From NCBI GenBank assembly GCA_900708905.1, contig CAADRB010000048.1:145925-209924 (forward strand): 64,000 bases of DNA. Reading direction: 5' to 3'. A model generated the notes under the pieces. That model did no database searches. It was not told where the DNA came from and was given only the letters and a program-made list of their open reading frames with translations. Made by a program: the position numbers and the translations under genes. Positions 37,901 through 45,700 of the stretch are shown one piece after another (the first letter of the stretch is position 1; each line of letters begins with the position of its first letter). The DNA is from Hymenolepis diminuta. Lineage: Eukaryota > Platyhelminthes > Cestoda > Cyclophyllidea > Hymenolepididae.

Positions 37901-38655
37901 TTATCTAATTATAGATTTCATTTAAAGATTGCGTCGGCTGGGAACTGTGACACAACACCATCCAAATTTAAAATATTTGCCAAATGAAAAAAAAACAAAC
38001 GTTTTTTTAACATCTGTTTTTACGCATTTTAGATTAAATTGCAACGAAATCTAGTTCGTAGTTTTTTTGACAAAGTATTTTCATTTATTTTATTTAAAAT
38101 TTTTTAAAATAAAAATTTTCATTGACAAAAAAATTAAAAAAAGATTAATAATTCAGTCAAAAAAAATCTTGAAATATTCTCTCATTTAAAACATTTTTGA
38201 CCAGCTTAGTGATTTAAATCCGGAGGCCTTACTATTGATCAATATTAGCCGTACTGGTACCGTTGGTTATAATCTTCGGGCATTTGAAGTGTAAAATCCG
38301 CGTCTGACTTACCTTCCATGCAAAATTGCTGTCTGTCATGGTTAGGCTCCACAAGTTTAAAAGTTTTGATATTAACCGCACGTGTTCCCTTTTTTGTTCT
38401 CGATATTCCAAGTCCATCACCCATTTTTGGCATTGGGTATCCCGGGAGCGGTGAGATGTCTTCGCACCGAGAGTTCTCGCCAATCATACTATATTCCGTA
38501 GTATTTGTACTAGAGCTTGCGCAGGAATTGGGGGATAGTGTTCGCTGATAGTTTCCGCCCACGAAATCAACACGCCGCCGGGATGGTTGCGGAGAGAAGA
38601 AGTAGGAGGGAGGGGATATATGAAATTCCTCACGACGACATATCGGCTCTGCCAT
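13599..38655 (-). CDS. RIN/Sprint-family Rab5 regulator: VPS9 and Ras-association domains (18 exons, 1441 aa)
   Basis: Exons, 5' to 3': 38655-38313, 32001-31460, 28393-27987, 23749-23644, 22387-22081, 19640-19237, 19156-19034, 18779-18632, 18554-18254, 18183-18081, 16851-16646, 16558-16480, 16407-16276, 16201-16153, 15623-15313, 15234-14946, 14149-14075, 13999-13599. All introns are GT-AG, all phases agree and the total is 4326 nt. Residues 1-870 are largely disordered, Ser/Pro-rich, with an SH3-ligand-like PPPIPPKSPRR near 355. Residues about 880-1190 match the RIN-homology plus VPS9 region (FIDCT, TLQNVRQFMDGV, AVLRPLHRKL). Residues about 1255-1415 are a Ras-association domain (FEVPLRSSLTVRELC, NPCFVLIYRRR). 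RIN proteins are endosomal Rab5 exchange factors that bind active Ras. Here the catalytic Asp of the FLP segment and the Tyr pair of GYY-LT are replaced (AEGCRRLT), and no SH2 domain was found. Family assignment is firm. The start and possible upstream exons are less sure. Confidence 0.88.
14075..14149 (-). CDS. RIN-like exon 17 (Ras-association core)
   Basis: A 75-base exon, CNMLALKLTVFDSKDFTLFF, typical of the RA alpha1-beta3 segment. Phase 1 both ends. Confidence 0.8.
14280..14560 (+). repeat. Dispersed repeat, copy 1
   Basis: Shares several blocks with 51637-51860, for example TCATCACTAATCTCTGGGAC against TCATCATTAATCACTGAGAC, and GTTTGACTCTGCCGCAACCT against GGTTGACTCTACTGTAACCT. It lies in the intron between RIN-like exons 16 and 17. 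No coding content. Confidence 0.5.
14946..15234 (-). CDS. RIN-like exon 16 (Ras-association start)
   Basis: EIPWSPNLYKLRRSF, then a Ser-rich linker, then VVLAANESKKTLIPFEVPL, the first strands of the RA domain. Phase 1 donor GTAAGT. Confidence 0.85.
15313..15623 (-). CDS. RIN-like exon 15 (VPS9 catalytic segment, degenerate)
   Basis: KLTVYAIVLALADLLK aligns with the DDFLPVLTYVL helix and SAEGCRRLTDLICLLRYI with GEGGYYLT. The Asp and both Tyr are absent. Ends STELE before GTGAGA. Confidence 0.8.
15647..15781 (-). other. Small ORF in RIN-like intron
   Basis: ATG at 15781 to TAA, 44 codons, MDFFQFEWLENASNLDAV then RIGKNWARWNRKLQETIG. Coding-like composition with several Trp, but it cannot be spliced in frame between exons 14 and 15. 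It could be a relic of a retroelement Gag, which often has such a W-rich start. That is inference. Confidence 0.25.
16153..16201 (-). CDS. RIN-like exon 14 (49-base exon)
   Basis: ISFSLSSGQLSDSSNT. Found because phases of exons 13 (0) and 15 (1) require a 3n+1 exon. Acceptor CCAACTTAG and donor GTGAGT fit exactly. Confidence 0.65.
16276..16407 (-). CDS. RIN-like exon 13 (VPS9 core)
   Basis: MERRRLENQLFEPVK and FRPTDKLNHLVDIFQRI, matching the YSP..K...LL segment of VPS9 domains. 44 codons, phase 0 both ends. Confidence 0.8.
16480..16558 (-). CDS. RIN-like exon 12
   Basis: GTISPESAEEFTNVVKK to NLTE; phase 2 in, phase 0 out (GTGAGT). Confidence 0.75.
16646..16851 (-). CDS. RIN-like exon 11 (helical bundle / VPS9 start)
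   Basis: VRQFMDGVTNFLQ to AVLRPLHRKLIENL, the best-conserved part of the RIN signature. Phase 2 donor GTATGC. Confidence 0.85.
18081..18183 (-). CDS. RIN-like exon 10
   Basis: GLANDKNSAFCKHVSTFIDC and KTLQN. The FIxCT...P..TL.N pattern is typical of RIN proteins just before VRQFM. Confidence 0.85.
18254..18554 (-). CDS. RIN-like exon 9 (start of RIN-homology region)
   Basis: Ends TELGKHLERFVCG, where the helical RIN-homology region begins. Phase 2 donor GTACGT. Confidence 0.8.
18632..18779 (-). CDS. RIN-like exon 8
   Basis: PYDTIGDDSPSCDRILEG onward, ending in phase 1 before GTAAGA. Acidic, Ser-rich linker. Confidence 0.7.
19034..19156 (-). CDS. RIN-like exon 7
   Basis: 41 codons, acidic (TSSGDEQFFEILSDNP to PTTREEG), phase 0 at both ends. 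Confidence 0.75.
19237..19640 (-). CDS. RIN-like exon 6
   Basis: Phase-1 join to DFSSVRVSLIAAPK and ends ERANDDK before GTAATG. Ser-rich linker with WDLPPPQ. Confidence 0.8.
20145..20500 (+). repeat. Dispersed repeat with copies at 21650 and 40950
   Basis: Shared blocks are TGAGTAAATTGC, TTTGCAGGCTATTT and TATTTTACAAAAT followed by GTAGAAATAGTAGTTC. Parts recur at 21680-21770 and 40980-41220. The 10770-10845 segment shares the AGTTTTGGGATTTC block with 41020-41040. Confidence 0.5.
20530..21330 (+). mobile_element. Degenerate retroelement-like coding relic
   Basis: One plus-strand frame stays mostly open from 20530 to about 20830, interrupted by several stops. It shows Cys/His spacing like a zinc knuckle (CCLEGHE, then LKCLGQFNH). 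A second frame from 20823 reads GKTVSLKLN then GCVNCGQGH, and a later one contains LDKQLVDSVKKQLPMSKGK. Stops and frame changes indicate an old inactive copy. The Gag-like reading is tentative and no LTRs or reverse transcriptase were recognised. Confidence 0.35.
21650..21775 (+). repeat. Dispersed repeat, second copy
   Basis: GTTGAGTAAATTGC and TTTTTGCAGGCTATTTCAGG match 20145-20215. With the first copy it brackets the coding relic, in direct orientation. Confidence 0.45.
22081..22387 (-). CDS. RIN-like exon 5
   Basis: Codes for a Ser/Thr/Pro-rich segment (ASRPEDKSTSPCSSG, LSSPEWPKPEKI) and ends NHSNK + G before GTATTT. The start may be 22387 or an in-frame acceptor at 22351, a 12-codon difference. 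A plus-strand frame at 22194-22412 overlaps it and is the shadow. Confidence 0.7.
22388..23643 (-). other. RIN-like intron 4
   Basis: The 71-codon minus-strand frame at 22958-23173 shows no acceptor/donor arrangement that would keep phase between exons 4 and 5, so it is left out. Otherwise AT-rich without features. Confidence 0.5.
23644..23749 (-). CDS. RIN-like exon 4
   Basis: A 106-base exon between TTATTTACAG and GTAATT. It reads INENIEKEYTSPISQNPF and joins exon 3 (phase 2) and exon 5 (phase 0) exactly. Too short to appear as a long open frame. Confidence 0.7.
23750..27986 (-). other. RIN-like intron 3
   Basis: 4.2 kb. The only coding-like piece is a minus-strand frame at about 25170-25310 (MGSKIIDAHSVESKINYELS onward) ending at GGT/GTAAGC. 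Its phases (1 in, 0 out) do not fit between exons 3 and 4. No other feature is recognised. Confidence 0.45.
27987..28393 (-). CDS. RIN-like exon 3 (proline-rich motif)
   Basis: Starts IYELEEPKMTGPSNLLHALK and carries RLRSPPPIPPKSPRR, a class II-like SH3 ligand. It ends in phase 2 before GTGAGT. The plus-strand frame at 28173-28391 is its shadow. Confidence 0.8.
28394..31459 (-). other. RIN-like intron 2
   Basis: 3.1 kb with one tRNA-like SINE copy at 30875-30960. Short open frames on both strands look random. Confidence 0.5.
30875..30960 (-). repeat. tRNA-like SINE copy
   Basis: On the minus strand it reads TAGCGCAGGGGTTAAAGTG (A-box-like), CGTCTGCTAAG, then GAGGTCACGAGATCGACGCTC (B-box-like half) and ends GATGCACAC. 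It matches the copies at 32925 and 52320. Confidence 0.5.
31460..32001 (-). CDS. RIN-like exon 2
   Basis: Joins exon 1 in phase 1 (DGFRSRSLEPSPY) and ends VLKQRNG before GTAAGT. Basic, Ser/Thr/Pro-rich and disordered, with an acidic cluster DDEDSEKDDDS near the end. Confidence 0.8.
32002..38312 (-). other. RIN-like intron 1 (6.3 kb)
   Basis: Strongly AT-rich, especially 37200-38200. It holds a SINE copy at 32864-32998. Open frames such as 34733-35020 (+) and 35350-35752 (-) lack splice context and coding bias. Confidence 0.5.
32864..32998 (-). repeat. tRNA-like SINE copy with tail
   Basis: The tRNA-like head (minus strand, from 32998) contains GTCTGCTAGGCCAGAGGTC, then ATGAACTTGATGTTC. The tail (CATTCTGTCATTCC, CCAGAATAAACCGG, TTGGCCACTC) aligns with 52252-52320 and 59943-59992. 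Confidence 0.55.
38313..38655 (-). CDS. RIN-like exon 1
   Basis: ATG at 38655 begins MAEPICRREEFHISPPSYFF. The exon ends FCME + G before GTAAGT (phase 1). A strong acceptor (TTGTTGCCCTTTAG) lies six bases before the ATG and stays open, so this is either a trans-/cis-spliced 5' leader junction or a further coding exon exists upstream. Confidence 0.75.
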
Positions 38656-40949
38656 TTTAGGCTAAAGGGCAACAACGGGTGTTATTATTTATTAAACCCA
38701 ATGAATGGCTTATCAGTTACTGTGGTGTGGATATGTTCGGTGATAAAGAAGGCACGTGCTATTTTCGAGTGTGTACCTTAAATGCAATTATTGGCGCCCA
38801 ATGGCCTTTCGATTGCACGGTGTACCAATCAAATAAAGGAGCGAAATACAAGAAAGTGTACATAAATTATAACATATGGTTGGTAATGTACTACTTACAA
38901 AGTAAGAAAGAATTAAGTTATTTCATTTGTATCGTAGTCTTCAGGAGGAATCATATTTTCCTGACAGATATTTAAAGTTTTAATAAATTGAGAAAATACC
39001 ATGTGGATTGAATACTTTCAGGATTTTCAAGTGAACTTTAAAATCACATTTGTACTTTCCTTAGCAACAATAAAGTCAATTAAAAGTGCATAAACAGTTC
39101 CATATTATTTATGATTTTTGATTTGATAATGGAATCTTATCCTTTCGAATTATCAACTCTATTTGGACTAATTTTATCTTCCAATGAATAGTATGTAAGA
39201 ATAAATAATAATAAATTAGTTATACATTTTTTTAAAATTCAATCTTCTAATTAAAAATCGAATTTTTTAAAGTGAATTAAAATGCAGTAGAAATATTTTT
39301 TTATGACTTCTGGAAAACGGCAAACCAAGGAATCAAATATGCATATCATTTACTGATTTTTCTCAATAAAAATTTTTTTAATTTTTACTTAATTTTATTT
39401 TATTATTATTAGTAAAACTTGAACAATTTTTTTGAATATTTTCTTAAAAAATGGGGAAAATTAATTGCTAATTAATTAATTAATATTACTTCAAAAATTT
39501 ATCCCGAAATTTTTGCTTCACAATAATGTTCTCTAGATGAAAAATTAAACAAATATTTTCTTCTTATCTCAGATTTCGGTAGATTTTGATGGCAATAAAA
39601 TTTTATCATGGAAGGTTTGAAGAATTTTAAGTGAACTTTATGACATCGACAATAAATTTACTGTAAAAAGAAATTTTACTACCACCGAATTTTGAAATAC
39701 CAAAAAAATTTTGTTTTTTTTTCAGAAAACGATGAAAACTACGCCGGTAGGCATTACTTTTGGTGAATAATGTTTGTATTTTATCTTATTTCAGTTAATA
39801 AAAACGATTTCAACTATGTAATTTGCCATGTCGATGGTCAAGAGCGTCAAGTCTACATATCTGCAGCCATTTTCGTGATCACAAAGACCACTTGAACCAG
39901 AATCTTTCATCGATTGTGAAAACAGACATTTCTAACATCAACCTACACATAAATTTTGCTGGATGACACTGGATGACATTTTAGAATAACTGACGAAGCT
40001 TTTAGAGTATCATTGTTATACAACTAAATGACAAAAATTTAAATTCCCTGAATCGCTTATTAGGAAAATTAGTAAAAATGAAACTTTTGAGCAAAAAATA
40101 AAATCTTAATGACACCAATTTTGAAGATTTAACTTTATAATTATATAAAAGCAATTGAGAGACAAATGAAACACCATTGGATAAATAGTAAAATATTACC
40201 ATGGATATTCAGCGTTAATTCTATGAAGTTTTATCCAGATTGGGAGATACTTCCAGCCTTTGTTCTAAGGAGTAGTAAAGTACTGGCGATGTGAAGGTAC
40301 AAAGACTGCATTTATTCCAATGAATTAATACCTATCACTTCCATCCACTCTTTTGTCAAGGAGGGCTTGAAAAATCTTCCGTTGAACTCACTTGTCAAAG
40401 CGGTAAAAATAAATAAATTGAGAATTGATACATTCCAAGATAACTGAATAAATATTGCATTGGTATTCGTTTAATTTGAGGTCGTAGAGCGGAAATTCAA
40501 ATAACTTATTTGAGTCAACTCATCAAGTTTCCCGATAGGAGTCAAATTTGTTATTGAAGTTTTATAAACCATCACCTCAATTTCCAAATGGAAGATTTCA
40601 TCATTTTTTTAAGTGCAACTACTATAATGATTAAATCTCTACTGACCTTTTAACCTTAGTGTCGTGATACTGCTAATAATTTCTTGGTTTGACCTTAGCA
40701 AATGCAGTTGTGCAGTTTTACTCTCGACTGTGATAGAAAATTCGCCACCTGCACTTAAATGACATGGGATTCGTTAAGTTTTTTGTTCAACTTTCCATTT
40801 CATGAAATAAATCATTAAGCAGGCACAATTTCGGTAAACTTTTTCTTATAGTGGATCTAAGAATCCGTGTCCTCGTGGATGGTAATGGTGATGAAAAATG
40901 AACTTAACAATATATCGTTAAAATTTGCGTATTTACTGAAATAGGGTAA

Positions 40950-41230
40950 GTTGTAGGATCGTTACCTCGCAAGACTTTGGAGCAAAGTCTACCATCGTGG
41001 TAATTCCGTGTCATTATAGAGTTCTGGGATTTCGAGAGGCTTAAAGGGACATAAAACAAGTGGCGAGCACATATTATCTACCACCTCCGACCATTTCTAC
41101 AATACCTAAAGCCAAATAGGTCTTTGATTTTCAAAGACCCAATGGATTGCTCAATATTTTACAAAATGTTTGAAAACCTCTCTACAGAAATAAACTTCTT
41201 TCTGCAAAATTGTGGCTAAACGGTCTCCTA
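40950..41230 (+). repeat. Dispersed repeat, third copy
   Basis: ACAAGTGGCGAGCACATATT against ACAAGTGGACGGCACATATT (20223), GCTCAATATTTTACAAAAT and CTCTACAGAAATAAACTTCT match 20223-20370. The left part shares GTCATTATAGAGTTCTGGGA with 10802-10820. Confidence 0.55.
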
Positions 41231-42590
41231 ATTTCTCTGACACACATGCAGAAGGTAATAAAATCCGTTATTCATCGATTAGGGCGAAAGTCTTTAGAAA
41301 GTGGTCCCATCTTAAGTCAAGAAACTGAAGCTGAATGTCAATATGCAATTTTGTAGCCCTTCATTTAGTCCTTCTCAATCTGATTAATCGAGACGGTGAT
41401 AAAATTTGAGGTTCTCATCAGAGAGCCTTCATTATGGTCTCCCCGTACCGCAGGTGAGAGTTAACAAACGCATTCCTATTGCTTACTACTAAGCACTTTG
41501 TAGCACAATTTTGTAATTATTAAATGTAAAAAAAACAATAAATTGAGGTTTCTCTCGTCATAAAGCGATGTAACATGATTTCGTTGCCTAATGATAGCGA
41601 TCTAAGTGGAAGTGAGATTCAATAAGATGTATTGCAAAATTACCATATTTGCGTATCTATTGAACCAGTTCGGAAGCTTTGCGATAGTGCTGTACCACTT
41701 CTTAAAATAGAACACGACAAAGTTTTTCTCCACATGAGTTTTGGTCTACTGTAAACAAAATAAGAGCATTTCTTCATCGGGTTAGTGGAACACGCAACAC
41801 AAGCAAATGTCAAGTTTCTCACTTCCATTCAGGACATATTCTTTCTGCAAAATTGATTTATGGAGAAGTGACAATTTAACTGAAGTTCGTTTTGGATTTG
41901 CCTCTCAAGATGGGAAATAGAAATCAGAACAGTGTCAATGACGAGAAGAATTGGATCACTGCGTGTGTGAAATATCTTTAAGGAATTTTGGTATTTGTAC
42001 TCTGCAAAGTGAGATCGTCATGCCAATATGCAAATAAGCCAGCGACTTGTGTTCTCTGTCAGATCCCATCCGTCGGCTTCCATTTTGAGCTTTTCAACAA
42101 ACCTCACATTTTTATGCTTCTGAATGGTTAGTGAAGGTAAAATTTATTCGCCTTGTGTTATTAAATAAAGAGAATAACTTACAAGACGAAGAAAATACTG
42201 TATTCAATGATATGATCGTCACCCTTCGCTAGCAGACTGCTTTAGAATGTTTTGCACGGCTAAGTACATTTCATAAAGAATAATAATAAATAAAAACCAG
42301 TAAATAAGTGTCCTAAAAATATATATGATATATACTGGAATTAGATTCTACCACCTCTGATAAGACAATGAGAAAGGGAAATATAAATTACATTTTTAGA
42401 CATCTTTCAAGGTCATTTGTGAGATGAGGTGTGTATTAGCATAAATATGAATATTACGGCCTTTTCAGGTATTAGCTATTAATCCACTGCTAATAAGCTC
42501 TGTTAGTGTAAGAAAAGACTTCCCATTGGATGCAATAAACTGGTAGAGAAGAGAAACTCTCCCTGATTTCTGACTATAGGATGCGAAATT

Positions 42591-42773
42591 TCATATGATC
42601 TTCCCCTCTTCAATACTTTTGTTTGTCTGCTCCATTTCTATCTCGACGTCTTTTTCTTGTTCAGATGCTATTTCATTAAAAAATACTTGAACTGGTGAAC
42701 TGTCCAAAGATTTCCGAGTCCGGATGAAGTGTGACTTGCTTGAAATGACGTGGCCGATATTCTCTGCTTCCAT
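42591..42773 (-). CDS. Hypothetical small acidic ORF
   Basis: 60 codons, ATG at 42773, MEAENIGHVISSKSHFIRTR then an acidic EQEKDVEIEMEQTNKSIEE tail. Composition looks like coding sequence, unlike neighbouring random frames. No partner exon, no family recognised and an in-frame TGA just upstream of the ATG. May be a lone exon, a tiny gene or chance. Confidence 0.2.
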   Translation of the reverse strand: MEAENIGHVISSKSHFIRTRKSLDSSPVQVFFNEIASEQEKDVEIEMEQTNKSIEEGKII

Positions 42774-45700
42774 CAGATCTCATTCTCTAACCTTTTTTGG
42801 CGCAGCCTACTGCGACCTGTGTTTTAGTGCTTCCCGCTGAAGTTAGGCGGTAAAACTAATTTGATCTGTTAAGTACAATAATATGAACGTGATAAAGAAG
42901 GCAAGTGACGCTACGAAGACGTGCATACAAACCTGTGCTTCCAACCATTCTAGAACAGTTTTGTTGAGGTCGATCGGAGTTTGATTCTGCATCAACCATA
43001 TAAAGGTCTTGATAATTTATTTCGCATTTAAATTGAAATGCTAAAATATTATCTGCATTAAATTACATAAAATAATGATTAATATAACCAGAAACTTGTA
43101 AATGAATGTATTAAAGAAATACTTATGATATCTAATGAAATGCATTCCTGTCACCCATCCGTCAATGTTGATAAGAGAAGGAGAGATGGAAACATTGTTA
43201 AGGTCCTTCGTGTTCCATTAGCTTAAAGACATCATATTCGATGCATCAAGAAAACACTCTTCTTGAGTATCAAAAAGTATCGTATGCTAGATTTGCTTTG
43301 AGTATCTCCATGCGTATCCTATACGACTGGCTGACTTCTACTACCTCTTCTTTGAAGAAACTTCTTAAGGCCTAATCCTAAAGAGGGAATGATGGATCAT
43401 TCACTTCTCCGTGTGCTTTCCCAAGCAGCATATTGGGATGCAGTCGCACCGGTTAATTCTGAAAGATATATACAACTTATCAAGGATGGTTAATTTTATT
43501 TCTAAGATTCTTTCAACAATTGTAGTGTTCTTAGCAAAGAAATGATTTAATCCAGTAAAATAAATATAAATTTATTATAAGAATTAGTGAATTCGTTTTA
43601 AAGGAAATAAAAACTTTGTGAAAATACCTTTTTAGGCGTATAATTTAATTTCTCCTCCTGTAGATTCGTATTAAGTAAACTTTGTATTGATTAGCTGCAT
43701 CGGTGACCCGTCGATATCAGCGTTCAACGTTCACGTTCAAGCGATGCTGATCAAACCTCGTAATTTGTTGTAGGTGGTTTTATTTGCAGCAAATGATATA
43801 GGTATTTATTTATTTATTCATTTATTTGTTTAAAAACCGATCATCCTGTCAGATGTACATTTCTAAGTTCTGTAATTTTTTAATAAGTCATTAAATATTT
43901 ATAGCGATCAAATTTATTGCATTTTTCTCGAATTAAAATATTCCTTTTTATTTCCCACATTATTTTGAAGTAATTTTTCTCAATATTTCCTATTCTGAGT
44001 CAGACGGACATCTGGAATCCTTTTTGGTCAAGGCTGGACTGCTTCAAAAGAGGTCACTAGACGCTGTCATCTCACTGAGTCAGTTTGAACGGTATTACTG
44101 ACCATTTTTACTTACTCTGCCATCAGTCCTAAACTGTAATCCCACTCTGTAGTTCCACACAATATCTGCTGCACTTACAACATTCTGTTACACTCTCCCT
44201 CTCCTTCTATTCTTTCTGTCTTTCTGATAATTGCTACTAATAGATTTTTCGGGTACAACTGTATCGTTTCTTTATTCTTTTGCCGCTGTAAAGATTAGTA
44301 GAAGATAAAAATTCTCGACTGCGGAATAGCTTGGGACCAAATCGAGTTGCATTGCTTGCTTGTCCGCCGTCTAAAGTATCAGAAAACTCTCAATATGATT
44401 TTTCATAGTATACCTAAATTTTGTCCATCCTTGAAGATTCCCAAAGATTTTAAAAGAAAATATTTTAGTTCTCCCAACTTTTTAGCTAAAGTCACTCTTT
44501 TATTTGAGAAAGATTCTCAGTTTCATAAAAAATATCGTTTCATTTGACTTGTATTAGTATTTACAAGTTTTAATTGTAATAGAGACATTTCTTCGGATTA
44601 AGTAGTAACCTCGGTCCGCAAACTTTAGTTGTCAAGAATGAACAGAAATCGAAGTATTCAAAATTTGATTTGACGGACTTTTCAGTCCTGAATACAAATA
44701 ATAGAGAAAAATGCTTTCTCCATTTCACCTTCTTAAAGAATATTTTACGCAACCAAAAGCATGGATGTAACTTCGTCAAGAACATAGTTGCGAATGCTTT
44801 ATGCCTTTTAACTTATTTACATTATAAAGTATGCTGCGGTTGTTCAGATCGCAGGGAGACGGAGAGTGAGAGATAAAAGACATACTTAATCAGATAAGAT
44901 TAATTGATAGTCAGAACCGATCAGAAATTTATGACCTTGATGTTACATTTATTCATATCCTCGGAACTGAGTTATGACTGGCCAGAGAAGGTAGAACCAA
45001 TCATAGCTATTTGTTTTCATGACCACTATGGCAGCGTGTAATTATACAGACAAAGAACCAATCGATGAATGGCGGTTGATCATGTCATGCCTTGACACGT
45101 CGTGAATACGACCTGGTAGTGGCCTTTCGATGACGTAGAATTGAAAGTGGACCCTTTCTGTACGTTATATCATTTTCTCGTCCTCCAATCAGTTCTTTTC
45201 TATTTCGATTCACGAGATTTATTTAAATAAACAATATGGACTTGCTCTACTAACTGAATCATTCATTTCTCTTTGCACAGGTTCACTTATTTTCCCCGGG
45301 TAAATTCGGCAGAATTTTTTTCTCCAAAAGCCTCCAAGAAAAGCAGCTAGAGATCCTCCACTCTGAAATAGAAACGTCACAGTTTCGGATTAGGAGAAAT
45401 TCCTACGTTAGGGACGGAATTAAAACACGTATAAAGAGAAAGATATTTCCCCTTAAGGGAGATTAGGAGCTGCGGGACTGAAACTCAATGATTAGAACGA
45501 TTTCGCTCTAACTTGGCTCCTTTGTCATCAGGTTAATGTCATTCTCAATATAAATTTTCATGGTGCTTGTGTCCTCTTTCTTCTCATGATCACCTTATGA
45601 ACAATTTGGATAACGTGTTATGGAGTGATCTCGCATTCATGTATTCCACATTATTGTCATGGAACTTATTTATTTACATGACCAAGAAGTTTTCCAGTTA

